Assembly: GCA_002270565.1 (NCBI GenBank)
Contig: NQMI01000023.1
Coordinates: forward strand, 186,001 to 250,000
Direction: 5' to 3'
Length of the DNA: 64,000 nucleotides
Origin: Stenocarpella maydis
Lineage: Eukaryota; Ascomycota; Sordariomycetes; Diaporthales; Diaporthaceae
Shown here: positions 36,615 through 47,105 of the stretch, one piece after another
Layout: each line of letters starts with the position of its first letter
How positions within the stretch are numbered: position 1 is the stretch's first letter
Program-made: the position numbers and the translations under genes
Notes under the pieces: model-generated
Database searches by the model: none
What the model saw: the letters and a program-made list of their open reading frames with translations, nothing else
Told to the model about the DNA's origin: nothing

Positions 36615-39600
36615 GAACGCGGATATTCGCATCCACAAAAACGGATGGTACATCCACACATGTACCGACCCAGTGCACATATAACACAGACCAGCGAAAT
36701 TAGTATGTAAACTATTATTTTGACCTTAGCCGCTACCATCGCCGGTAGTCCTCATCATTGCTTCAGCAATGCCACTATCATTACACTCGCTATAGTAGGA
36801 ATCGCTCAAATCGATGGTGTTTTGCTACATATCTAGTCTGTACGGACCACAATCTCGTCTTGAATCTCCTCCTCCACCTCGTCGTCGTCGTCGTTGTCGC
36901 CAACGAGGTCCTCAACAGTCAGATCTACCTGTGGCAACTGGTTGATGCTTCTGATAGCTGCCGTATGCTGCCGCTTAGCCCCTAACCTCGTGCTTGAGGG
37001 TGTGCCTGCTGCTGAGGTTCTCGTGATGTCTGACAGCGCCCTTCGCTTTTGAGGCTGCTGCTTTGCCTTCTTCATGACCCTTCCTACTGGCTGCTGCTTC
37101 TGACGGACGCCAGCGTGCTGGGTATCGCTGCCACGGGCGTCCTCTTCATCCAGGGACTGGAGGGTATCGTCATTCCACTCGAAAGCCGAATTCACACGCT
37201 GTACCGAAGCCGTCGTCGCCCTCGTCTTATCGCCAGCCCTGCTGCCGAGGCTCGCTGTGGTGGAGGTCGTCTTTTTACCCATCACCGCCTTCCCACGGCT
37301 CTCAAAGAGACCCTCTTCATCAGCTGCAAACGGTGCATTCTCGCGAGGTCTGCCCTTTATAGCGGTAACCTTCTTCAGCGAGTATACGCCGAGGAGAGGG
37401 TTCTCGAGGGAGAGGTCACGATCAAGGTAGTAGTCTTCATGCACGTCGCTCTTCTCAAGAGGAAGCGAAGCCTCCTCTTTATCAGCAATGCAATTTGCAC
37501 AGGTCACACCGTACTGTGTGTAGACCGCACAGCTGCAATCAGAAGGTCTGCAGTAGCCCCGTGGGGCTTCTTTTCAAAGCATCCTCAATGCCTTCTGGCG
37601 CTCAATCATAAGTATCTCTAGCGCCGCCCTCGAGACCTGCAGTGGCAGCTGACCAAGCCACTTCTGACCATTAAACTTCTAGAGTGACGATGTCTTCTGC
37701 TTCGCCTCCTCCTGATGGAGGCCACAAGCAGTATTATCAATAGCCTCGTGATCAGCTATCATCAGATAGAGAAGATTCCCCATCCCGTAGCCCAGGTATA
37801 CCTTCAGCTTCCGGTGCATTCGCTCAGTGGAGGAGGTCGTATGCAAGCCAAAGTTAAGGGTTTTACAAATCTAATGGGCTGCCCATTTAGCAACAATCTC
37901 CTCAGCCTCATCAATGTACTACATCTTGAGGTACTGGATGATCACCATCTAATCTAAGAAGACCTCTTAAAGCCGTTGCCAAGCTATATTATAGATCTCA
38001 CGATTTATAGAGTACTCTAGGAACTTAAGGAGGTTAAAGAGGGCTGTTTGAGTGTATAGCACCTCGTTAGGTACCCATAAGGGTACCATAGCCTTCCCTC
38101 TCGCTAGCGCCATAAGGGAAGCAAGATCCTCATCCTCCTCATCAAGATCTTCAGCCTCAGCAACCTCCATAGTGTTTTCCTCCAGAGCTCCCAGCGCCAG
38201 TACCTCCAAGCCTCCCATCACCAGCCCCATAGCTCCCGGCTTACACCACTTCCTCTTGATATTAAGGACAATATTCATATTAATAGAGAAGATATATAGC
38301 TAATAGCATGCCCTAGGGAATTTATACTCAAGGGCATTAATTAGAGCGTTATTATAGTTAGTAATAAAGAGCCTCAGAGGCTCAATTTAGTACTCGCGGA
38401 GAAGACCGTAAAGCTGCTCAAGAAGCCACCAGAAGCTAGATTCTCTCTCATTATTAATAACCCCTTAGAATAGTAGCAATATCCTCTTCATGTAGGTCAC
38501 TACCGTGCCTCAAAAGAAGGGCATCTTCTTGCTATTAGTTAAATAGGTATAATCAAGCAAGAGATTGCGCGTAAAGCATGGCTCTCGAACCCATGCCAGC
38601 TGCTACTTCTCGCACCAGAAGATACCCATAATGCTTCCCTCCTCATCAGTAGCCCAACGGTACCAGCAGCCCTCCTTCTCAAGCCAGTCCAACGCTGCTT
38701 GGGTAGGTATATAGATGCCCTGCTGCTTCTTGCGATAGGCCGCCAGCCAGTCCTTCATGGTGTTTAGCCCCAGCAGTACACCTGGGTACTCTCGGCGCAG
38801 AGCTGCTATGAGTCTCTAAGGCTTTGTAAGGGCTGGGTCTACAGCCATACGGGTGAGGAAGTCATGATAATCTTATAATAGCTTCACCCAGCCTCGCTGG
38901 GCTTCAGGTACCTCCTAAGGGCCGTAGTGAGTATGCACGCCCTTCTAGATCACTAGTACCCACTTACCTAATGATGTCCTTATTATATGGGCGATGGCTT
39001 GCCATCTGCAGTTTGCTTTAATTATTAAAGCGTTAGAGACTTTTACAGTTAAAGATTGCAGCGCACCTTTGCTGCACTTTAAATCCACCTATATAGGCTT
39101 AAACCTTCTAATCGACATTAGGAATCCAGCAGATTTTATAGCTTCATTTAAATCAGCCTTAAGGTCCTCATAGGTACTATATCCACCCTGGAAAAGTTTG
39201 AGGAAGGTAGGAGGGTTGGAAAGTGCTAGTTAATAACGATTTGCAGCAGTAATGTTGGTATTCCAGTTATAACAGTCAGCTTGCCACTACACCTCAAGAC
39301 CTAAATAATCAGATAGCTGCACCATTACCGCAACACTAAAAATTCAATATCTAATTAATTAGATCTTCTTTTTAATGTAAAAACGATTGATTCCAATGAG
39401 AATTTAATTGCTGCAGTAAAGCGTTGATTGAGAGTTATCGTTTGTAAGTTGGTGGTGATGGGGGCATTGTAGTGCGTTGGGTGCTGCAGCTGCAAAAAGC
39501 ACTGAAGGGGTAGTAAGGTGTGGTTGAAAGTGGGGCCAACGAAGCAATCTAATTGGCTGCAGCCCAGCGCTGGGGGCCATATCCGTGTACCCTCCGTTTT

Positions 39601-39623
39601 TATGGGTGCGAATCTCCGCGTTC
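36615..39623. mobile_element. Mutator-like DNA transposon, copy B (near full length)
   Basis: A diverged left terminal repeat (GAACGCGGATATTCGCATCC) begins at 36615 and the right repeat ends in CCGCGTTC at 39623. The right repeat is an almost perfect inverse of the left repeat of copy A for about 40 bp, with weaker similarity to about 57 bp. The element is about 3 kb and carries one minus-strand transposase gene. Long inverted ends and MULE-type transposase fit the Hop/Mutator superfamily of fungi. Confidence 0.85.
36833..39325 (-). pseudogene. MULE transposase, copy B (interrupted by stops)
   Basis: The reading begins at ATG 39325 (MVQLSDYLGLEV) and ends at TAG near 36833. The transposase core is clear: LLLDYTYLTNSKKMPFF carries the first catalytic Asp, and further on LFITNYNNALINAL occupies the place where the family has TD, with Asn instead of the second Asp. 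Numerous TAG codons sit where Gln or Trp is expected, as left by RIP. A Cys/basic C-terminal part with AAIRSINQLPQVDLTVEDLV follows. The enzyme is dead in this copy. Confidence 0.82.
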
Positions 39624-40059
39624 GTATATAAAGTCTGTATAAAAGGCCTACCCTAACCCTCTAGGCCTAGGCCCTTAGGGGCATACACTCAGGAAGGCCC
39701 TTTATGCACCCTTCACGTGCCCACTACGCGCCTAGAGGAAGGCACTCTATATGCCTAGAGGAAGGACTTTTAAAGGAGCGCGCAAAAGGACATATAAAGG
39801 GCCGTCCTCTAGGAATATAGAGGGCAGGTAGAAGGGCGCTATTTAAAGGGGCCCTTTAGAGGGGCCCTTTAGAGGGGCGTGGAGGGGCTTAAGAGGGCGG
39901 GAGGTACAAGAATTTGTAGTATACTGCATGCTCAATTTCTTAGACTAGGTACGCCCACACAAGAAGCTGGGTGGATGAACCATGGCCGCTAACATCCCTT
40001 GCGAGCCCCCGTGGTCAAGCCACAATTATTTTACTAACCGCCCCAACCCTGCTTTCCAG
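39624..40059. other. Spacer of short GC-rich repeats between MULE copy B and the MFS fragment
   Basis: This stretch is packed with short motifs such as CCTAGAGGAAGG, palindromic AAAGGGGCCCTTT and TTTAGAGGGGC, and a CCCTAACCCT near 39650. It looks like repeat debris. The last 30 bp hold a perfect branch site TTTACTAACC and a CTTTCCAG acceptor, i.e. the end of an MFS intron whose upstream exon is gone. Confidence 0.55.
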
Positions 40060-41356
40060 TGGATATGGCTGCGGGCCCATGCTCTGGTCGCCTTTATCTG
40101 AACTACCGAGCCTGGGGCGGACCGGCATCTTCTTCTGGACGCTGTTGGCATTTATCCTATTCGAGATGCCCGTCGGTTTCGCCCCAAACGTTGCCGTCTT
40201 CCTTGTGTTCCGATGGGTGACTGGCTTCTGTGGCAGCCCCTGCCTGGCGACTGGCGGCGGTACGATCAATGATATCTACCCTCCGACCATGGTGCCATAT
40301 TTCATATGTCTCTGGTCGTCGGCCGGGATCATGGGACCGGTGTTTGGCCCCATCATTGGTGGCTACCTTGCCCCGGCTATGGGCTGGCGCTGGACCATCT
40401 GGGTTTTCACATTTCTGTGTTGCCTTGTGCTGGTTACTATGTTCTTCCTCTTCCCCGAGACCAGTGCCACCAACATCCTCCTTAACCGTGCCAAGAGGCT
40501 TCGAAAGGCAACTGGAAATGACCGCCTCAAGAGCCAGACCGAGATCGACTCCGCGCACTACACCCCGAAAGACACCCTGCTCCTTGTTGCCCGAGCCTTC
40601 ACCATCACCTTTACCGAACCCATCGTCTTGCTCGTGGATCTGTTTGCCGCCCTGCTCTACGGTGTACTCTTTATCTGGTTCGAGTCATTTCCCATCGTCT
40701 TCGGGGACATTTACGGGTTCGGCACTGGCGAACAGGGGCTGGTGTTCCTTGGAATTCTAGTATTTACCCTCATAGCCCTTCCTTGCTACCTGTTGTGGAT
40801 CAAAAAGAGCCTCGTTCGTGCAATACTGTCCCCGAATTTCAAGCCCGAGATGGTCCTCCCGCCTTCGATCGTCGGCGGCATCACACTTCCGATCTGTCTC
40901 TTCTGGTACGGCTGGACATCACGAGAAGACATACACTGGGTCGTCCCTGTCATCGGCTCTGGCATGTTCGCCATTGGCCTGGTCACGCTCTTTAACTCGG
41001 CTTACATGTACATCGGCATCGCATATGCCCAGTACTCAGCATCTGTCTATGCCGGAGCCGCCTTGTTCCGCGCCTCGCTTGGTGCTGCCTTCCCGCTATT
41101 TGTAAGTCGGACTTGGTGTTCTTCTCCACACCCTCTTAGCTTACATGAATTTTCTCAACAGGCACAGTCCCTATTCACCCGCCTTGGTGTTGGCCCAGGC
41201 AACTCGCTGCTCGGTGGCATCGCCATTCTGTTTATCCCCATTCCCCTCATCTTCTATCGTGTGAGTACAAAATGAGACCCCGTAACATCTGTTGCAGCGC
41301 TGAATTCTTTCTAGTATGGTGAGCGGATCCGAAAAGGGAGCAACCGCGCGACGTAA
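40060..41356 (+). pseudogene. MFS multidrug transporter (DHA1 type), 5'-truncated
   Basis: Surviving exons are 40060-41101, 41162-41260 and 41315-41356, with introns of 60 bp (GTAAGT...ACAG) and 54 bp (GTGAGT...CTAG); the final exon encodes YGERIRKGSNRAT. The protein begins at GYGCGPMLWSPLSELPSLGR, the TM2-loop signature of drug:H+ antiporters, then has FRWVTGFCGSPCLATGGG and about ten membrane segments. The expected N-terminal cytosolic part, TM1 and part of TM2 are absent: upstream lies only an intact splice acceptor and repeat debris next to a MULE end. The rest is free of stops, so the truncation is probably recent. A short product starting at ATG 39975 in the old intron is possible but unlikely to transport. 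Confidence 0.82.
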
Positions 41357-42778
41357 TAATCAAGGGCCAGGCGAAAGGGGCGGGATTATTGTGGTGTTGT
41401 GGGAATATTTACGTAATTCGTTTTGATGGATGGGGAGGGCCGACCGGATGTTAAAACTGTAAGCTAATCGGGTTGAAAATAACCACATGGGTGGCTAGTT
41501 GTGGAGAAATAGATGGCGAACTCTCAGATTGAATGCAATTGCATACAGTACATGAAGGGTGACTTGCGCAAGTCGGAGCCACAAGCTTCTGACATACTGA
41601 AACCTCTTGAATTGTGCTATCCTTGGAAAATATGTTCTGGGTGATGCGACTGTGGTTAACAGAAATTGGGAGTTGTGTAGGCTCTACTAGTGCTCGACCT
41701 ATCTTATATACCGTAGTGGGATCTGCAGGCTATTCTGAAGCTTGGCGTGAGCGCAAGACTTGCGTGATGCCCAAGTGATAAGTCAGTTTGAGTCGCGCAG
41801 TCACATAACCCCCTCTGCCTCATAATATCCTACTTAAGGCTATAGAAGCTAGTATTCCCATATTTCCGTGCCATAAATCAATTTGCCTTTTGTGTGAAAT
41901 AGTTAAGCTTTGAGATGAAGAGATGAATAGTTGGGCTGGGGATGAGTACTACGGGGTACCTGTGAGGTACCCCGTGGCTGTTTTTTGCTGCTTGGGTATT
42001 TCTGAGGTTACGTGACTTCCTCACCCAAATCCCAGATGGACTAGGACCAGCAGAGTGGCACAGATCGATCCTTTGTGCCGAGACGGCATCACATGGGATG
42101 TAAGGACTGTACAGCTCAGCGACATCTAAACCCGTGAGGAATAATCCATGTCGTCAGCTGATTCTTCTGGCTGGTCAAACTCCGACGTTACAACATGCAA
42201 GCGAATTGTGTTGGCGTGTGGGCAAGAACTCAAGGAAGCTTATGTAACTTTACGCGCGAGATGTTTCCAAGACATCCCGTTATCCAATAAACATCAGAAT
42301 AGCTTATCCCCTACAGATATTGCAGGGAAATCGAAACTTTACCATTTGAATAACCAGGGGGAGAACCCGCTCCCCGGGAAACCCCCCTGCTACGCTCAGC
42401 TTTTATATTCCGGTTATGGAGGGAGATGCTCCTTATATGTACTCCACCCCTACGGGAAGAGGAACCAAATATAGTGGAACTTATCCGCCGCTATCAAAAA
42501 TCCACGAGGCATGCCGGGATTAGCTCAAAAAGATCTTAACAGCTATATATCCCATAGTGTTAGCGCATACGGCAGAAATCCCTCAAAGAATGCGCGTCTG
42601 CTAACAATGTATGAGCAAAAGTAGATTTTTGACCATTTCTGCAGTTATAATATACAGACTATCCTTTATACCCATGTAAACTAGAAAGCTGATGGTTGTT
42701 CATAAGATTCTACAACCACATCTAGGGGCCTTTATAAAGAGGATAAGGGAAGAAGGTCAAGAAATTCTAGTTATCATA
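41357..42778. other. Intergenic region with a perfect hairpin
   Basis: No supported gene. A 108-codon frame at 42148-42474 has no recognisable motif. A perfect palindrome lies at 41951-41975. The first 300 bp are probably the 3' region of the MFS fragment. Confidence 0.5.
41951..41975. repeat. Perfect 10-bp hairpin with 5-base loop
   Basis: ACGGGGTACC and its reverse complement flank TGTGA, followed a few bases later by a run of six T. It looks like a terminator-type hairpin, but in a fungal nuclear genome its meaning is unknown. Confidence 0.75.
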
Positions 42779-43094
42779 CCATGGGGGATCACGATTTCGG
42801 ATACCCCACCATTTCGGACAGCCAAAATTCTCACCCACCACACAAACCCACCTTATTTACTTACACATTCCTCAACAACCACTGAGGCTATTTGCAAATA
42901 AACACCGTAGATCGATAGAGAATTGCTTGATGAACATTGTAGACTATTCCAAAAGCGGATTGGCGTCCCTCGCGGGCCGTTTATTCCGAGTGCACAATTG
43001 ACCCCAAATGCCAAATTAGAGATGTGCCCCTATGCCGAGAGAACTTTCCTGTCAGCCCTTAACGATCCTATAGGCCTTCTGAGCAGTTGTCACG

Positions 43095-43509
43095 ATGCCG
43101 AAAGCCTATACTGAGGAGACCGTTCGAGATGCCGTATTCGATATAGTCGAAAATGGCCTGTCTGTGAATAAGGCCTTGAATAAATACAATGTGCCTACAT
43201 CTACACTCTCAGACCGGGTCAATGGCAAGCACAATTCAAAGCAAGATCCCGAGACCATACCCTCCAATGCCTTACTATCTTCTGAGCAAGAAAGACCTAT
43301 TGTGAGCTGGATTTTACNAGGAGATACTGGGCGGCAATGCCGAAGATGATGATGCCCTCAACCAAGAGATTGAGGCCGCAGAAGAAGTTGAAGACGAGAT
43401 TGTTGTAGATGGTGATGAAGAAGAGGATCTGGACGAAGATGATGAAGACGAGCCACCGCCAGCGGTGAGAACACGTTCTGGAAGGCAGGTAAAGCGACCA
43501 ATGAAATGA
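43095..43509 (+). pseudogene. pogo-type transposase, ends only (catalytic middle absent)
   Basis: The N-terminus (MPKAYTEETVRDAVFDIVEN, then LNKYNVPTSTLSDRVNG) is a psq/CENP-B type helix-turn-helix. After the N at 43318 the frame resumes at the acidic C-terminal tail and ends RTRSGRQVKRPMK before TGA. The whole DDE catalytic domain is missing at the gap. No internal stop is seen in the parts present, so the real element may be intact and the loss may be an assembly effect. Confidence 0.8.
43318..43318. other. Single N inside the pogo-type transposase
   Basis: The protein jumps from the helix-turn-helix region to the acidic tail across this base, so it stands for missing sequence, not one uncertain base. 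Confidence 0.8.
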
Positions 43510-43747
43510 TAAGGATGGAGAGCAGATTCGGGGCTTCATTTTGATATTCTCTATTACTATCTACGATCAGAATTGAGTTGATGATGGCTTCTCAAAGTAA
43601 CAGACTTTCTGGTGTGGTGCCGGAATCTTTGGTGTCCGAAATGGTGGGGTATCCGAAATCGTGATCCCCCATGGTACGTAATACTAGTTTTCTTATCCTC
43701 ATAAGCAACCATAAACCAACAAGAGCTTCAGAATCATCACTCTCGAA

Positions 43748-44377
43748 ATGGAAGAAGATTGGGCTAACATTTCAGATGCTGCACTACGCAAAGGATCCAG
43801 AACCGTGTTGCTCAATGCAAGCATCGGGAGTTGTCACCTGGTCAAGCCGCCAGGGGAGGATACATAGATGTACCTAACACATGCAGGTCAGAGACTTAAG
43901 GAACAGGCTGCCCCGAAGAATGAATTGGCGCGACAAGAATATGCTTGGAACCTCGGCGACTTTGACGGCGAATCAGCCTCCGCGACGGGAGGCTTTGGCC
44001 GGCCGGAGTGGAGTCTGGGCACGCGTACCGAGGTAACGGTTGACATATCAGCCGGGGGCCCTGCCCCAAGCCTGGTGGCGGACGGAGGGGACCCTACCAT
44101 GGGCCTTGGGTCCCGCCAGGACAGGAACGCGGCCGGGGCCATCCAGCAGAACCAGTACCCAAGTGTCTCGAACATGCCCGCCGGCAGGCTGGAGCCACAG
44201 TCCCTCTGGGACATGATGCCACAGCCCGAGGCCAACGCCCAGCAAAATCACCATCAAAACTCGGTGCCGTTCCTGGACAGCCACAGCATGCCGGCAGCCA
44301 TGCCGGCACATAGCATGCCAGAGGTTCACGAGAGGCGGCCGAGCAATAGTTGGCAGTTGTGCAATTACTGGCTATAA
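43748..44377 (+). pseudogene. bZIP transcription factor, frameshifted remnant
   Basis: From ATG 43748 the product starts MEEDWANISDAALRK; after a one-base slip near 43792 the frame changes and reads IQNRVAQCKHRE, together a fungal bZIP basic region of the type DPALRKRIQNR. An apparent intron with acceptor CATGCAG (ends about 43886) leads to QRLKEQAAPKNELARQEYAW and a long frame ending at TAA 44377 that contains SNMPAGRLEPQSLWDMMPQP. No clean GT donor in the right phase was found, so the splice may also be damaged. The basic region normally contacts DNA next to a leucine zipper; only a short heptad-like stretch is visible. The upstream promoter is interrupted by a pogo-type element at 43674. 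Confidence 0.68.
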
Positions 44378-44460
44378 ACAACTAGAGAATGATACACGCA
44401 ATAAGAGCTCTTTGGTTGAGAGTGTGGCAGGAAAAACAGACAAATAAATAAGATAAAAAA

Positions 44461-44498
44461 AGACCAATGGCTCGAATTGAACCACTGCTCATTGGTCT
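44461..44498 (-). ncRNA. Possible Pol III/tRNA-derived remnant
   Basis: On the minus strand AGACCAATG pairs perfectly with CATTGGTCT 38 bases on, encloses GGTTCAATTCG (10 of 11 matches to the Pol III B box) and is followed directly by seven T, a Pol III stop. There is no D arm or anticodon arm, and the T stem does not pair well. It is too short for a tRNA; a tRNA or SINE tail is possible. Confidence 0.3.
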
Positions 44499-44799
44499 AA
44501 TATTTATGTAGAGTATTGCCGTTAAATATACTCCAGCTCCCAGAAATAGCCTCAACCTCTGAGCGAGTGTCCTGTTGGGGGCTCTACCATGACTAGTGAA
44601 TCATCTGCGTTCGTGTTCCTGGCGGCTGGTTGGCAGAATTGAACCCAGTTGATTACCACGTGACAACGTCCTGGGGTTCCTTCCCTAGCAGCATGTTTCA
44701 ATATTGGTTCATGATAGGGGCATGGTGAGTCACCTTGGAGATGCTTCTTGTCAAGAGGAAAGAGAAGATCCTACCAATCTAGCATCCTTCTGACGAGAG

Positions 44800-44829
44800 A
44801 AGGCTTGCCCAACAAGGTGGGCAAGCCTT
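44800..44829. repeat. Perfect 11-bp palindrome with 8-base loop
   Basis: AAGGCTTGCCC and its exact reverse complement flank AACAAGGT. Role unknown. Confidence 0.75.
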
Positions 44830-45411
44830 GGCTCGTTTGACTCAATTAGGATTCCCATGTTGATCACGGGGTTGCTCTAGTAAGAGATATATGTACACCC
44901 CGCTTGCATTCCCCCCCCCCCACGAACCCCAAACTATTCACACGACCATCATCCGACCGAGCTGACAATTGCATGACCGAGCATGATATGTACACACTAT
45001 AAGAACACATCTCACTATACTAGGCTCACCCCAGCTTCGTAGTCAGCGTTAGTGGTTCCTTGTCTGACCGATAATTACTGGTCAGACGAGAGCGCATCCT
45101 ATGCTGTTATTGATGTTGCGGTAGGCCTGCCATGGACATGTTCATAAAACAACTCGTCAAGTTTACGTATGTATACTGCCCCAGGAGATCCTTTGATGAC
45201 CTCTAGACATGAACAGTGACGCATATTTGCTATTCCCCATTGAAGCTGGTCGAACAGCTCCGTAAACATCACCAACCACCAACGTAGACATTGTGCCCAC
45301 CCACCCCTATTATCACATCAATCATGGAGACTATGACTAGCAGTCCGGCCATCACAACAGCCAAGACGGCAACGTCTACCGTGAGCACAGTGGAAATAAC
45401 AGCCGCCGCGG

Positions 45412-46034
45412 TACAAGTCAGAGCCAGCCGACCGCTCTCGCCTGGCCGAGCCGCTCACGTTCCACTTCTCGGGCCGCACGGCGCCAAACTGCCTCATGAA
45501 GGCGGCCATGACAAGAGCAGCTGTGCCACCTACAACCCCAGGGATACCCCACCAGGAACGGGATCCCGACCAGGAAATATCGAGCGCGTCTACGAGCGGT
45601 GTGGGGCCGGGGCGGGATCGGCATGATCCTGGCGGGCGAACGTGTCCGCCAGCGCCACCAGCCTCGAGTCCGTGGGCAACCCGGCCATCCCGCCCGACGC
45701 CTTTGGCCACGCCGCCGAGTACCTGACCCGGGCGGGCTCGGACGGCGCCGAGGATCCCGAGGCACCCGAAGAGGGTCGACAGCCAGAGGCGCACCCAGAC
45801 CCCTGTCCCGCCGCGCACCCGTCTCCCTGCTCAATCGACTCCCGTATCTCAATGCACGAGCAGGCAGCCCCATCGGCCGCATCTAGTCTCACGGCACACG
45901 ATACATATGAGGAACAGCTCGACGACGGGATGTCTCGGCGGCTGCCCAAGGTTGAGAAACAAGCAAGCAGTCGCCCAAGCGCCGCGCGCGGCGTGGCCTT
46001 GACGACGAGGCTAAGAGAGCCTTCTTCCTCATGA
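45412..46034 (+). pseudogene. NADH:flavin oxidoreductase (Old Yellow Enzyme-like) N-terminal fragment, multiply frameshifted
   Basis: From 45412 the frame reads SRLAEPLTFHFSGRTAPNCL then MKAAMT, the N-terminal signature of fungal OYE-like flavin oxidoreductases. The match then hops through frames: LCHLQPQGYPTRNGIPTRKY, then IERVYER, then WGRGGIGMILAG, then NVSASATSLESVGNPAIP. At least four single- or double-base indels lie within 250 bp while the residues themselves stay conserved. Beyond about 45750 the open frame continues to 46034 as Ala/Pro/Glu-rich sequence that I do not recognise. The catalytic barrel is absent. The indels may be genuine decay or local base-calling errors. Confidence 0.6.
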
Positions 46035-46190
46035 GGGCCTCTTAGAAAGGCGCCCTACCATCCTACCTTCCTTCACCCGAGTGGTAAATCCTCAGAATAT
46101 CACCACTGCGGGACACCTAGCTACTCCAGAGATATAACTTTAGACTACGATATGTGACTGCTTAACTACTTTAAGACCAAGCTCCGCTCC

Positions 46191-47010
46191 GACCACGACT
46201 TTAACTATAGAGCCCTCATATTACAGCTTGTATCCAATATACTATATGAGTACCTGTGGAATAGAATCTCCAGTCATCCATAGACGCTATCAGATCGCTT
46301 CAAAACTAACGTTAAGGATCCCGTCATATCACGCCTAATATCTAGGATCCAGCCACACAGATACACGACGGTCTGTCTCCAAAGCGGGCAAGAATGCATT
46401 CATAACGAAAGGTATTATCCTTTGCTACTAGATGTTTTGGATGTAATTCTAGAGATAATACTCAAGGGCTGCAATTTTGTAAGCATCGAAGGGTGTCCCG
46501 ATACCTTCACCTCACCTCGCAGTAACCCACCAGTATTCGGAGCTCTTACTACTAGTAGAGACAATCGGCAAGACGCAACATGCAGTAACCCATAGGGCAT
46601 CAAACATCAGTATGCAGCAGCAAGAGGCCAGCACCATCGCCAATACGCTTAGTCCCCTCCAATGCTAGCACCTCTCTTACTCGATTCGAGGAATAGCCTC
46701 TGAGAAAACGTTTCTTTAAAGAGCATCACCAAGAGCAATAGAACCATGTTTTAACTATAAGTTCAGTAGACCCCCATCCCAAATCAGCTACGTGCTTGCA
46801 AATCTGTCTTACATCTCGAGAAGGACGGGGAACCACGTTAAGCTTCGCTATCTGCTACAAGACTGTCTGGTGCTAAATGGATAACAGAGGAGGAAAATAC
46901 CGTGCGCACCATGATACAGGTTAGCCGTTCTTAAGCTGAGATCCACCGCGCCCTTCCACATCGCTCTCAGGGCACGATCTAAGTCCGGTACTCGACGAGA
47001 CTCCAATGAC
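46191..47010 (+). pseudogene. Degraded ORF with a Myb/SANT-like motif
   Basis: One frame from 46191 is nearly open for several hundred bases. Near 46875-47000 it reads KWITEEENTVRTMIQVSRS, stop, AEIHRALPHRSQGTI, stop, VRYSTRL: a Myb/SANT-like helix-turn-helix in which the two stops sit where Trp and Gln are expected, consistent with C-to-T and G-to-A decay. The upstream part (LILQLVSNILYEYLWNRISS, then LLLDVLDVILEIILKGCNFV) is unrecognised. Whether this was a host factor or a transposon protein is unclear. Confidence 0.4.
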
Positions 47011-47105
47011 TCCGCAGTTCCGAACACTCGGAGTTTGTGTTTGCAAATTTTAAGGTATCAATAAAGAGACAGGCTATCTGCCTCCGAATCCCAGAGTAAC
47101 CAAGT

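Larger units (their letters stand above)
42779..43674. mobile_element. pogo/Fot1-type DNA transposon, internally incomplete
   Basis: Perfect terminal inverted repeats of about 42 bp begin CCATGGGGGATCACGATTTC, with TA target duplications at 42777-42778 and 43675-43676. The element contains the two ends of a transposase gene joined by a single N at 43318, so the central part is missing from the assembly. Insertion lies 72 bp upstream of the bZIP start codon. Confidence 0.9.
44378..45411. other. Spacer with hairpins and a tRNA-like remnant
   Basis: Probably the 3' region of the bZIP remnant followed by intergenic DNA. It holds a tRNA-like hairpin (44461-44498), a perfect 11-bp palindrome (44800-44829), a GTCTGACC inverted repeat near 45063-45088 and a C homopolymer near 44911. 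An ATG at 45324 begins METMTSSPAITTAKTATSTV, possibly debris; no gene was supported. Confidence 0.5.

Noticed and set aside
42148..42474. 108-codon frame between the MFS remnant and the pogo element
   Set aside because: No motif, no splice structure, isolated; kept only as a note.
44461..44498. A complete tRNA gene
   Set aside because: No D arm, anticodon arm or paired T stem; only 38 bases between stem ends.
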